Shown here piece after piece: positions 50,010 to 60,366 of a stretch of DNA of 64,000 nucleotides. Position 1 is the first letter of the stretch. Each line of letters starts with the position of its first letter. The translations under genes and the position numbers were made by a program. The notes beneath the pieces are model-generated. The model was not told the origin of the DNA. It saw only the letters and a list, made by a program, of their open reading frames with translations, and made no database searches. The stretch lies in the NCBI RefSeq assembly GCF_007565055.1, contig NC_044559.1:41906546-41970545 (forward strand), given 5' to 3'. This DNA is from Rhinopithecus roxellana (taxonomy: Eukaryota; Chordata; Mammalia; Primates; Cercopithecidae).

Positions 50010-50110
50010 TCTGGTTCAGTTCAACAAACATGTATAGGGTGCCTACTATGTGAGACAGTCGCAGAACCAGAGAGGGGGGTGCAAGATAAATAAGACAAGA
50101 ATATTTATTT
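50010..50110 (-). repeat. L2 LINE 3' end, antisense
   Basis: cagttcaacaaacatgtata, gggtgcctactatgtgagac match the reversed L2 tail. Confidence 0.55.
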
Positions 50111-50246
50111 ATGTCTCAAGAGGGAACAGGCAGATGAAAAAATATATTTTAAATGATAGAAATATAATAGTTACCTTTAGATAAGATTAATATTTTTTTC
50201 TTCTATGCATTTTTGTTGTTGTTGTCACTAATATTTCAATGGTACT

Positions 50247-50568
50247 TTTTTTTTTTTTTTTTGAGATAGGGTCTCCCTTTGTCACATAGGCTGGAGTGCA
50301 GTGGCACCATCATAGCTCACACAGTCCTCGAACTCCAGAGCTCAAGTGATCCTCCCGCCTCAGCCTCCTGAGTAGCTGCGTCTACAGGTGCTTACCACCA
50401 TGCCTGGCAATGTTTGTTTGTTTGTTAATTTTTAGTAGAGATTAAGTCTTGCTATGTTGCCCAGGCTCATCTCGAACTACTGAGCTCGAATTACTGAGCT
50501 CAAGCAATCCTCCCACCTCAGCCTCCCAAAGTGTTAGGATTACAGGTGTGAGCCACTGCATCCTGCCC
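50247..50568 (-). mobile_element. Alu SINE (AluJ-like), antisense
   Basis: T17 tail, then gagatagggtctccctttgt to gccactgcatcctgcc. Contains a 14-bp tandem duplication at 50472-50485 and 50486-50499 (tcgaactactgagc / tcgaattactgagc). Confidence 0.92.
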
Positions 50569-50569
50569 C

Positions 50570-51119
50570 ATGATACATTTTTGAAAATTTACCAATATTT
50601 CATTCATGAATACATACTAAAGTCAGAAAAATAAAGAAAATGTATTTCTTTAAAAGAAATAATATGACAGCACTAAAACTAGTGGTATTAAGCCTCAAAA
50701 TCTGCGATTCTAGAAAGACCTCTAGGTTTTCATGGAGGAAAAGTAAGTCAAAGAAAGACAAAAGGATGTTCCAGGCAAAGGAAGCAGATTATCAACAGGG
50801 GCCCAGCAATGGGAGAAAAGTGGCATTGTCCTGGTTGAATGTGAGCCCCCTGAAGCCTGTCTCCACATCTGCTGACTGCACTGCCATACCCCCGCTAATT
50901 GTTGATTGGTACATGTACTACAGCTGAGTCTGCAGTGCTAGACTTAACAGATGCTTCATGAATAGTGCAAACTTGAATGAAGATGGATGGGGTAGGGGTA
51001 GAGCACCATTTCCCAGGAGGCCATTGGGAGCCCTTGACTTTTAAAGATGAAAGAAAATCTTACTGCACCCAGCTCTGTGTTTTAGAAGAATAGGCACTGT
51101 TCAGGGGTGGACAATTTCC
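50570..51119. other. Mostly unassigned; weak L2 trace
   Basis: 50840-50985 (gtgagccccctgaagcctgt, agacttaacagatgcttcat) faintly resembles an L2 3' UTR. No gene. Confidence 0.35.
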
Positions 51120-51131
51120 CCATTGTTTAGA

Positions 51132-51374
51132 AAGAACAGTCTTTATATGGTCTAATGTGTTCATGTTAGAGTTACATTGGTATTGCAGAATTTGCATTAG
51201 GGTCCATTGTTTAGAAATTGATGTTCCATTATTATTACTTCTTTGAATCACCTACTACCTACATCATATTAAGGCACCTACTACTTCTTTTTGTAGATCA
51301 ATGGACCCTAATGCAAATTCTGCAATACCAATATAACTCTAACATGAACACATTACCATGTAAAGACTGTTCTT
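51132..51374. repeat. Inverted repeat, 78/76-bp arms, 89-bp loop
   Basis: Left arm 51132-51209 and right arm 51299-51374 are reverse complements apart from two substitutions and one 2-nt indel. The left arm insert (51134-51203) is bracketed by a 14-bp direct repeat ccattgtttagaaa at 51120-51133 and 51204-51217. The arms match no element that I know. A transcript in either direction would fold into a long near-perfect stem. The direct repeats point to the left arm as the added copy. Confidence 0.93.
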
Positions 51375-51626
51375 ATGGGCTAACTGCAGCAGAGAACCAA
51401 TGGATTCCTCAATCACAGACACCATAAATGTCTTTGAGAATGGCTGTTGTGTTGGCCTGTTCTGCCCTGGCTCTCAGTAGTAACTCACAGTATTCATATC
51501 CTCTACTTCCAGAACCCCCAGAGGGTGCTCATCTAGGAAAAACAAGGCTACAAATGAGAATATTTGATGCTCACTGTCATTTTACCAGATGGCTGGCAAG
51601 TTATGGTAGGAACTAAAACATTGTAT

Positions 51627-51725
51627 GTGTATATATGTGTATATCATATAAGTATATATATTTTTTGTATTTGTGATTATATATGTATAAATATATCCAC
51701 ATACATACACATGCACACACATACA
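51627..51725. repeat. Imperfect TA/TG/CA microsatellite
   Basis: tgtgtatatatgtgtatatc to acacacatacacaagg, interrupted alternating purine-pyrimidine sequence. Confidence 0.85.
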
Positions 51726-51890
51726 CAAGGGGTCTTCAAAAGTTCATGAAAAATATACATTATGAAAACATTATACATGGATTTCGTTTTGCAGCAAAAT
51801 AAACTTGTACTGACGTGTTATATAACATGTCTGAACAGGATTTGGTTTGAGTAAGAAGGATACGACATCGGTTTGAAAAGAGTCACTATC

Positions 51891-51974
51891 AGAGCAATGT
51901 GAATACTGCTAAAACTGAAGAGCAGTGTGAATACTGCTAAAACTGAAGAGCAATGTGAATACTGCTAAAACTGC
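51891..51974 (+). repeat. 28-bp tandem triplication inside mariner
   Basis: Three adjacent 28-bp units, 51891-51918, 51919-51946 and 51947-51974, each agagca[a/g]tgtgaatactgc followed by taaaactg[a/c]. Unit 2 differs at one base and unit 3 at its last base. 28 is not divisible by 3, so the duplication also disrupts the reading frame. Confidence 0.95.
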
Positions 51975-52019
51975 AGAACAAGCGAACATTGTACTTACGG
52001 CGAAACTGGGGTGGAAGAA

Positions 52020-52990
52020 TGGTGAAATCATTGATGCTTTACAGAAAGACTGTGGGGAAAATACCCCCAAAGAATCAGCAGTTTACAAATAGATAATTCA
52101 TTTTAGGAAGGGATGAGGCCATGATGAAGATGAAACCCACAGCAGCAGACCATCCACATCAATTTGCTAGGAAAACGTTCACCTCGTGTGTGCCCTAATT
52201 GGGGAGGACTGATGATTCATAGCAGGAACAATACCCAGCACCATAGCCACCTCAACTGGTTCAGCTTCCACCATTCTGACTAAAAAATTAAAGCTGAGCA
52301 AACTTTCCCCTCGATAGGTGCCAAAACCATTGGACCCAGATCAGCTACAGACAAGAACAGAGTTTTCAACAGGAATTTTAAACAAGTGGGATTAAGATCC
52401 TGAAGCATTTCTGTGAAGAATTGTCACAGAAGATGAAACATGGTTTTACCAGTACAATCCTGAAGACAAAGCATAATCAAAGTAATAACTCCCAAGAGGT
52501 GGGAGTGGTTCAGTCAAAGCAAAAGCAGACCGGTCAAGAGCAAAGGTCATGGCAATGGTTTTTTGGAATGCTGAAGGCATTTTGCTTGCTTTCTGGAGGC
52601 CCAAAGAATGATAACGTCTGCTTATTTTGAGAAAGTGAGCCAAAACTTTAGTAGAAAAACACCTGGGAAGGCTTTACCAGAGGGTCCTTTTCCACCATGA
52701 CAATACCCTTGCTCATTCCTCTCATCAAACAATCGCAATTTTGCAAGAGTTTTGATGGGAAATCATCAGGCATCCACTTTGCAGTCCTGATTTGGCTTCT
52801 CCTGACTTCTTTTCTGTTTCCTAATCTTAAAAAAATCTTTAAAGTGCATCCATTTTTCTTGGGTTAATAATTTTAAAAGACTGCATTGACATGGTTAAAT
52901 TCCCCAGGCCCTTAGTTCCTCACGGATAGGCTGAGTGGCATCATCACTTACCAAAGTGTCTTGAACTTGATGGAGCTTATGTTGAGAAAT
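52020..52990 (+). pseudogene. Mariner transposase remnant (DD34D)
   Basis: Residual transposase readable across several frames. The first catalytic aspartate region is seen as EDETWFYQYNPEDK near 52429-52470. The second is FHHDN at about 52690-52704 (Asp codon 52699-52701). The third lies in PDLASPDFF (Asp codon 52804-52806). The second and third Asp codons are 105 nt apart, leaving 34 codons between them, exactly the D34D spacing of mariner enzymes. An in-frame stop lies between them and several frameshifts upstream, so no active enzyme can be made. Confidence 0.8.
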
Positions 52991-53054
52991 CAGGTTTATA
53001 TTTTTTATCTTTTAATTCCATTTTCCATAAGCTTTTTGAAGTCCTCTCATGTAA

Positions 53055-54210
53055 AACATATGTCTATGTACATATGCAAGATCTATATTAAGTACTGCAT
53101 ATAATAGATAATCACAAATAAAATTCTACTTGCTGTGCTGCTTCTCAATAAATGGCATTGTTATTCAGCTCACTAAGTTTTATAGGATGTCCCTTTCTAC
53201 AATTATGCAAGAATTCTAGTGGTTTTCCCTTTTAAAAATGTAAGTGAAATTTAAGCCTGATTCCTACAGGGAATTAATTTTTATAATCACTACATTCTGC
53301 CATGAGGAGGATTAATTACTGTTTTCCTTCTCTACTCTCTATTGAAACTATCCATGCAAATGAAAAAAAAATGTGAGGAACTTGGCACAAAGCAAAGCCA
53401 GGTATGACTTATCTAATTAATTTGACTGGCAACCCCTGAGTATGACAGGTCCTCCTCAAAAGACCATTCTTCAAAGGTAGAAGCCAAATTCTCAGGAATT
53501 GGCTTGTTCCACAACCACCTGGCTATGTTTATCCTGAGAAAGATATGTGGGTCTGGTCACTGTCTCCAGCCACCTGCACCCAGCCTCCCACCTGTTGAAC
53601 TACGCCATGGTACCCAGGGACCAGTGAAGGCAAGGTATGGCTGGGAAGCCCAGGCTCCCTGCAGGCCAGAGAGTGGAGCAGGGTGAGGGGGAAAGAGGGA
53701 TAATGCCTCCAGCATCTTCCAAATCTGGCTTCAGGTTTGGAAACACCTGAAACTTCAGATAAAGTTTATTTATTTATTTATTATTTATATGGCCTATAGT
53801 CAGACGTGTTATTGCAAATCTAGAACACTATATTGTCAAAGGACAGTCTGGCATTCAGGCAATGAAGGACACACTAAATGAAAGGTCAGCGTATTTCATT
53901 CCACTAGAAATGTTAAATTTCTGTATCTCAAAAAATTCAGAAAATAAAAGACATGATAAATTAGGAAAATATTGCAAATGCTTACATCCAATCATTGAAT
54001 GGAAAGAGAAGAGTAAAAATAGTACGTTATATAATAACATCAATTTCATAAAATTAATATATACATTTTAAAGGAAGACAGTCAAAAGAAGACATTCTTG
54101 CTAGTGATAATATAATTAATTTTTGTGTTTATGCGTTTCTGAGACCTGTATTTTCAACAAGTATTTATTTATTCTTAAATATAGACATTTTTAAAAGTAA
54201 AAAAATAGTT
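53055..54210. other. Unassigned AT-rich sequence
   Basis: Includes a (TTTA)n patch near 53767-53790. Possibly part of an L1M upstream of 54215 but not demonstrable by eye. No gene. Confidence 0.4.
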
Positions 54211-54214
54211 CTAC

Positions 54215-54640
54215 TTACTTCTGAGAATTATCTTGAGGAAATAATTAAACCAACCAGAAGTATACAGATGCCTACTATAACTTTATTATTATAAAATTGG
54301 AAGTAACTTAAATGTTAGGTCATAGTGGAAGAGCTAAATGAGTATTGTATATGCACTCTTAACAAATGTGATAAAATCATTCAAATGGTAATGATGATGA
54401 TTACATAAAGATTATAAATATGATTATGATAGAATGTTCAAAGAAAAAAATTAACAAGATGTGCGTATTATATAAATATGTAAAATATATCATTTGGACA
54501 AGAACTAGGGGGAAATGTGTAAATATAAAAATAATCCCATTAGCAAATGAAGATTATGGATGCATTTTTCTCTTTTTAAAAAAAAGTTGTTATATTGTTG
54601 CTTATGTTTCAAAAGAGTAGGATGAGATTGTCCTGAGGCA
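54215..54640 (+). mobile_element. L1M (MC/ME-like) 3' UTR
   Basis: ttgaggaaataattaaacca, aaaattggaagtaacttaaa, tgttaggtcatagtggaaga, tgattatgatagaatgttca follow the L1M 3' UTR in order, heavily diverged. Confidence 0.6.
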
Positions 54641-54723
54641 CTTCCATGATAGGTTAGGATGCCATGAGCCCTTGCTCTGTCCAATGCTGGCATCCAGGCC
54701 TCTCGGTTCAGTCTGTCCACACT

Positions 54724-55134
54724 TGTATCAGTCCATTTGTGTTGCCATAAAGGAACACCTGTGACTGGGTAATTTACAGAGGGGTGTATGTTGGCTCACG
54801 GTTCTGCAGTGCCATATACAAGCATGGCACCAATGTCAGCTTGGCTTTTGGTGAGAGCCTCAGGAAGCTTACAATCATGGCAGAAGGTGAAGGAGAGCAG
54901 CGTGTCACATGGCAAGAGGGGGAGTAAGAGAGAAAAGGGAGGAGGTGGCAGGATTTTTAAACAAGCAGCTCTCCCCTGAACTAACAGGAGAACTCATTAC
55001 CACTAGGAGAGCATCAAGCCATTCACAAAGGATCCAGCCCCATGATCCAAACACTTCCCACCTGGCCTCTCCCCCAACACTGAGGATCACATTTCAACAA
55101 GAGATTTGGAGGGACAAACACCCAAACCACATCA
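54724..55134 (-). mobile_element. MaLR solo LTR (MST/MLT1A-like), antisense, perfect TSD
   Basis: Begins tgtatcagtccatttgtgtt, includes cttacaatcatggcagaagg, and ends aacacccaaaccacatca. Identical 5-bp duplications acact at 54719-54723 and 55135-55139. Confidence 0.92.
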
Positions 55135-55139
55135 ACACT

Positions 55140-55183
55140 CAAGGCTGTTAAAGAGAAGATTCAAGGCTGTTATAGAGAAGACT
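55140..55183. repeat. 22-bp tandem duplication beside LTR
   Basis: caaggctgttaaagagaaga+tt (55140-55161) is followed by caaggctgttatagagaaga+ct (55162-55183): two differences. Confidence 0.95.
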
Positions 55184-55184
55184 C

Positions 55185-55750
55185 TGATTTACAAGTTAAT
55201 ATTATCCTGAGTAGAAACACAAGTATGATACTCAGAGATCCAAAGAAACAGTGGTAAACTGGCATATATTTTTAATTGCAACAACTGGAGGATTCTGAGA
55301 AAGACCAGCTAAATTTATGAAATCCTTAAACTTGTTACAGCATCTCACAAACTATATCCACCAAGGCTTGGCTCGTTAAGAATGAGAAATCAATAGAATT
55401 ATTTTTTCCCCCAGAAATCATGATCACACACCAGATACAAACTTGTTAGGTTAATGTAATGTATGAAATGCTCTTCCATGAGCACAGTGTTCAGACATTG
55501 TTTATTTGAACTAACACAATTCTGATGAAGAAATCAAATAAGAAAGTCCTGTAGCTCATTTTTTCTTTAAAAACAGTCAATCACTGGAAAAACACACATT
55601 GACAGAATCTGTGTAGTCCCAGGGATGAGACATGCTGCGATCCACTCGTGGCTGAGGCAGCAGGGCTCAGGCCTCATATAGAGAGCAGGCCAGAGGTTTA
55701 GCAACATGACCTGGAGTTCAGGGCTCGGCTCTGTCCTCACGACCACAGTA
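55185..55750. other. Unassigned sequence, no gene seen
   Basis: No recognised repeat or gene. Confidence 0.4.
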
Positions 55751-55754
55751 AAAG

Positions 55755-55975
55755 CACTGACTGAGCACCTGTCCCTTGCCTCCGTTATATACATGACCTC
55801 ATTTAATCGCCACAACAACTTTCCCAGGTGGGTTACTATTAGCTCCATTGTTCAGGTGAGGAAACTGACGCTCAGCAAGGCAAGGTTGCTTTTCTAAGAG
55901 CACACAGCAAGTGATGGACCCCCTGGGTCTGGCGCCCACATCACCTAGCTCCTCACCTGGTGTTTTTCCCTCTAC
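55755..55975 (+). repeat. MIR SINE, well preserved
   Basis: gacctcatttaatcgccaca, caggtgaggaaactgacgct, agcacacagcaagtgatgga in MIR order. Confidence 0.85.
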
Positions 55976-56014
55976 ATTATATTAACTACAATCTTTCAAT
56001 TAGTGACTTTATCT

Positions 56015-56185
56015 TGGTACCTTACCTATATGATTTCATTTAATGATTATGAAGTACTATTATGTATTATTTTTATCCTCTAAACTTTCCTAAAGTTACA
56101 GAGCTAGGAGGTAGCTGGGACAGGGTAGGACTCCTGACTATCTGCCTAAAATTGCAAAGCCCTCACTGTTTCCAGCAATACCCAG
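56015..56185 (+). repeat. MIR SINE relic
   Basis: atatgatttcatttaatgat, aaagttacagagctaggagg, actcctgactatctgcctaa in order. Confidence 0.6.
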
Positions 56186-56189
56186 CTGC

Positions 56190-56675
56190 CTCTCCTTGTG
56201 CCAAAGGTGTTAGAAGAGCATATCCCCCACACAGCCTGCTCAGGATAAATGAATTTCATCACGACTGCTCTTCTCAGAAACATGCTTCAGTCTAATAAAC
56301 CTTAATCACCATGTCATAAAGTGCAGTGACTAATCCATTGTACTGTGATTATCACCCATAATAAGTAGAGACATAAAAAGAGATTAATAACGAGGGTAGT
56401 CAAATAATACATAGGACTGATGATTATCCACAACGAAGTAAGTAGTGAGTGGAACGTGTTTGAGGAGAAAAGATAAATCGATGCTGGATCTGAGCTGTTG
56501 GTTTAGTGCTCTCCCTACTCAGCCGGTCACCCACTCTGCTGCTGACATTGTCTTCCATGTTACTGGGTGATGTTTCTTCAAAATATCTTGTTGTGCAAAG
56601 TATGCTCTCCTGGTCCCTATTCAACCCCTGTGAGAACTTCACAAACACTCCTAAATCTCACATGAAGCAGCTCTA
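56190..56675. other. Unassigned sequence, no gene seen
   Basis: No recognised repeat or gene. Confidence 0.4.
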
Positions 56676-56679
56676 TATC

Positions 56680-56820
56680 CTGGACAGAGCCCTGGCTTAG
56701 CAGTGAGAAAACCTGGTTAAGGTTCATTTCTGTCCTCAGCTAGATATGTGATCGTGAGTGTCACTTAATCTTTCTAAGGTTGAGTTCCTTCATTTAGAAA
56801 ATGGGATTGGGGATACCCAA
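56680..56820 (+). repeat. MIR SINE relic
   Basis: gacagagccctggcttagca, ctagatatgtgatcgtgagt, catttagaaaatgggattgg in order. Confidence 0.65.
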
Positions 56821-56824
56821 AATA

Positions 56825-57832
56825 AGGTTGACAAAATAAAGTTCGCTGGAAATTCAAATGCTTGTGGTTAAATAATATAGGATTAGCTGATTTAAAGTGC
56901 CAACGTTATAAGGAAAATAATCTAACAAATGCAGTAAAGGTCTTGGCACATTTTGATGCTAGAGTTGGTGGCAGTTGGAGCGCCAAGCACCAGGAAAGTG
57001 TTCTGAGTCGAGACCAGGACTGAGAAGGGAGGCTCAGTGCAGGTCAAACCAGGATGAGACTGAAGGCAACATCATACTGAAAGGTACACAAGTTGTAGCC
57101 CCTCTCCTTTAACACTTAACTCCTGCAGTCACCAGAGGCAAGCCCTGAGCAGCATCGGCCTAAGTAAGCAGCCTGTGACTTGTAGAGTGGCTGTCCCTGC
57201 CCACAGCTCTTGGAGAGCACTGGGTGGGGCACGCCTGGCAGCTCAAACAGCTGAGTCTTTCACTGAGTGTGAAGACAGCCTGACCCTTTAAAAAGAGTGG
57301 AGTTAACCCCTCCTCTGGGTCAACCTCAGCAGTAATTTTCCAAATGCTGCATAATGCATTCACTGTTATGACCCCCTAAAGCTCTTGTTTTAGTTCTAGA
57401 GCTAGTCTAAAACTATTTACCACTGGTTTTTTGAATCTCTGTGTGTCATACTTGCATTTCTACTTCGGGTAAGACTAACTTGTAAATCAAAGTCTGCCCT
57501 AAAACAGCCTTGAGTGTGAACAGACTGAATTGAGAGGCCTGGGTGCCAGCAACAGCCAAAGCAGGAGTTCATAGAGCCCTCACCTATACTGAAAGTGCCT
57601 CAGGACAATCTCGTCCTGCTCTTTGGAAACATAAAGAATAAGACAGCAACTTTTTTAAAAAAGAGAAAACTGGCTGCAGTTTTGGTGTCCTGGTGACTCA
57701 CACAGCAAAGTCAACTCCATTTTTAGCCAAATCCTTATTAATTCTTCTCCTGCAAGCCACTCCTTAAAGAGAAAATAGAAATATCTCCCCTCAAATTCAA
57801 GATGGTATAGCTTAGTGGAGTCAGTGTTATTG
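56825..57832. other. Unassigned 1 kb, no gene seen
   Basis: No recognised repeat; frames below 70 codons. Confidence 0.4.
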
Positions 57833-57844
57833 AAAACAGGAGGC

Positions 57845-58140
57845 CTCAGCTGGGCAGAGTGGCTCACACCTGTAATCCCAGCACTTTGAGAGGCTGAGGC
57901 GGGCTGATCACTTGAGGCCAGGAGATTTAGACCAGCCTGGCCAACATGGTGAAACCTGTCTCTAACAAAAATACCAAAAAATAGGCTTGGTGGCTCATGC
58001 CTGCAATCTCAGCTACTCAGGAGGCTGAGGCACGAGGATCACTTGAACCCAGGAGGCAGAGGTTGTAGCAAGCCAAGACCATGCCACTGCACTCCAGCCT
58101 GGGTGACAGAGTGAGACCCTGTCTCAAAAAAGAAAGAAAG
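57845..58140 (+). mobile_element. Alu SINE with TSDs
   Basis: Sense Alu from ctcagctgggcagagtggct to gaccctgtctc and an A-rich tail with GAAA units. Duplication aaaacaggaggc (57833-57844) and aaaataggaggc (58141-58152). Confidence 0.94.
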
Positions 58141-58209
58141 AAAATAGGAGGCTAGATTCATGCTCCAGTACGGTCAGCAAATAATAAGGTACTGTAGGAA
58201 GCTCGGTGC

Positions 58210-58350
58210 TGTTTTGGGTTCTTTTAATATGTTATCTAATTTCGTGTTTTTCATCATCCAGGAATAGTTACTCTCCTCCCTACAAATAACAGAAGGAGAA
58301 AAGGAGGCTTAATGAGGTCAAGTAATCTGTCCAAAGTCCCAACAAACGCC
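58210..58350 (+). repeat. MIR SINE relic
   Basis: tatgttatctaatttcgtgt, gagaaaaggaggcttaatga, ggtcaagtaatctgtccaaa in MIR order. Confidence 0.55.
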
Positions 58351-58354
58351 CTCC

Positions 58355-58930
58355 TATTACTAATGCTAACCTTCCATGACTCTCCAGGGCCAGAAGAAAA
58401 TCCAGTGTGAGGGGTTAAAAAGTGAAACAGGCTTAGCTCACATAGAAAGTCCTTAGCTCATCTCCTAGCACATGGTTAAATGCTCAAGAAATGATACTTG
58501 GCATTAGCAATAGAAGGGCATTTGAAAGCCTTTAAAGAAACACACAGAATGCATGGATTTTATGGACTTGTGCACAGAGAAGCCCGTGGTGCTAGAAGAT
58601 ACTGTGTAGGACTGTCACCAGTGTGCCTAAAGTTGCTCATTATCTTGCCGTTTCACATAAAATAAAACAGAAATGCAAATAAAAGCTACACAAATAATGA
58701 AACATATAAAAAAGAAAATTTTCCCTTTGACTCATTCAATTAGTCCTGGGAATAATGCGCGTTGTGCTTAGATACACAATTCTCATTGTCAGAGTTGTTT
58801 TCCCTTTGCTTTTCACAATCAGACCACAACCAGGCCAGTGCTTGGTTTTGGAAATAAGACCTTGACCACAGCCCTTTGCCTTATTGGGAATGTGTTGCTC
58901 AGCTAAGTGGCTCAAAGTCCATGCTGCCAC
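58355..58930. other. Unassigned sequence, no gene seen
   Basis: A faint MIR/L2 tail near 58450-58500; otherwise nothing recognised. Confidence 0.4.
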
Positions 58931-58934
58931 CTAC

Positions 58935-59340
58935 AGAATGTGAGAACATTTTGGCAAATTATATATCTGACAAGAGACTCAAACAGGCACTGTGGCTCCT
59001 GCCTGTAATCCCAGCTACTCAGGAAGCTGAGGCAGGAGGATCCTTGGAGCCCAGAAGTGCTAGACTACAGTGAGCTATGATCATACCACTGCACTCCAGC
59101 CTGGATCACAGCCTTGTCTCAAAAAAAAAAAAAAAAAGAAAGAAAAAAAGAAAAAAGAGACTGGTTCTAGAGTATATGAAGAACTCTTATAACTCAATAG
59201 TGAAAAGACAGATACGTGAATATAAAAATAAGCAAAGGATCTGAATATTTATTCAAAGAAGATATAAATGGCCAATAAGCACTTGAAAAGATGATTAGCA
59301 TCATTAGCCATCAGAAGAATGCATATCAAAACTACAGTGA
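58935..59340 (+). mobile_element. L1M ORF2 3' region, split by Alu monomer
   Basis: caaattatatatctgacaag before and tatgaagaactcttataact, agcaaaggatctgaatattt, gccaataagcacttgaaaag, gcatatcaaaactacagtga after the SINE are consecutive in the L1 ORF2 end. A young L1 begins where this one stops. Confidence 0.8.
58981..59156 (+). mobile_element. Free Alu-type monomer (FLAM-like)
   Basis: Single 7SL-like monomer: caggcactgtggctcctgcc, ggatccttggagcccagaag, gtgagctatgatcataccac, then an A tail with GAAA units. No second monomer. Flanked by agagact on both sides (58973-58979 and about 59156-59162). Confidence 0.75.
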
Positions 59341-59345
59341 GAACG

Positions 59346-59354
59346 AAGATGGCC
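59346..59354 (+). promoter_or_regulatory. YY1-type motif at L1 start
   Basis: aagatggcc directly at the L1 5' end matches the YY1 site that sets accurate L1 transcription starts in human L1 (established for L1, not tested here). Confidence 0.65.
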
Positions 59355-59894
59355 AAATAGGAACAGCTCCAGTCTCCAACTCCCAGCGCAAGCGACACAG
59401 AAGACCGGTGATTTCTGCATTTTCAACTGAGGTACTGGGTTCATCTCACCAGGGAGTGCCGGACAATCGGTGCTCGTCAGCTGCTGCAGCCCGACCAGCG
59501 AGAGCTGAAGCAGGGCGAGGCATAGCCTCACCTGGGAAGTGCAAGGGGGAAGGGAATCCCTTTTCCTAGCCAGGGGAACTGAGACACACAACACCTGGAA
59601 AATCAGGTAACTCCCACCCCAATACTGCGCTTTAAGCAAATGGGCACACCAGGAGATTATATCCCACACCTGGCTGGGAGGGTCCCACAACCAAGGAGCT
59701 CCCTCATTGCTAGCACAGCAGTCTGTGATCTAACTGCAAGGCAGCAGTGAGGCTGGGGGAGGGGCGCCCGCCATTGCTGTGGCTTAAGTAGGTAAACAAA
59801 GCCGCTGGGAAGCTCGAACTGGGTGGAGCTCATAGCAGCTCAAGGAAGCCTGCCTGTCTCTGTAGACTCCACCTCTGGGGACAGGGCACAGCTA

Positions 59895-59917
59895 AACAAC
59901 AACAACAACAACAACAA
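59895..59917. repeat. (AAC)n microsatellite in L1 5' UTR
   Basis: About seven AAC units. I recall a short 'acaaacaaaaag' stretch at this place in L1, so the run looks like a local expansion within this copy or its lineage. Confidence 0.85.
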
Positions 59918-60366
59918 AAAGCAGCAGAAACCTCTGCAGACACAAACGACTCTGTCTGACAGCTTTGAAGAGAGCAGTGGATCTCCCAATACAGAAGTTG
60001 AGATCTGAGAAGGGACAGACTGCCTGCTCAAGTGGGTCCCTGACCCCTGAGTAGCCTAACTGGGAGACATCCCCCACTAGGGGCAGTCTGACACCCACAG
60101 GGTGGAGTACACCCCTGAGAGGAAGCTTCCAAAGTAAGAATCAGACAGGTACACTCGCTTTTCAGCAATATTCTATCTTCTGCAGCCTCTACTGCTGATA
60201 CCCAGGCAAACAGGGTCTGGAGTGGACCTCAAGCAATCTCCAACAGACCTACAGCTGAGGGTCCTGACTGTTAGAAGGAAAACTATCAAACAGGAAGGAC
60301 ACATACACCAAAACCCCATCAGTACGTCACCATCATCAAAGACCAGAGACAGATAAAACCACAAAG

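Larger units (their letters stand above)
51726..53051 (+). mobile_element. Hsmar2-like mariner DNA transposon, near full length
   Basis: Terminal inverted repeats: aggggtcttcaaaagttcat at the left and, at the right, the complement of ataagctttttgaagtcctc. Length of about 1.33 kb equals a complete mariner. The interior reads as a degraded transposase (see 52020-52990). Subterminal phrases such as caaaataaacttgtactgac fit Hsmar2 rather than Hsmar1. Dead: multiple stops and frameshifts. Confidence 0.85.
59341..60366 (+). promoter_or_regulatory. L1 5' UTR / internal promoter region
   Basis: Starts close to gaacgaagatggccaaatag and contains the usual L1PA blocks (gaacagctccagtctccaac, gcacaccaggagattatatc, ctgcctgctcaagtgggtcc). 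In primate L1s this region is an RNA polymerase II promoter with sense activity and often antisense activity; activity here is inferred only. Confidence 0.85.

Noticed and set aside
51726..53051. A functional transposase gene
   Set aside because: The frame has several stops and shifts; only short motifs remain.
58981..59156. A 7SL RNA gene
   Set aside because: The segment has an A-rich tail and flanking duplication and lacks the rest of 7SL; it is a retroposed monomer.
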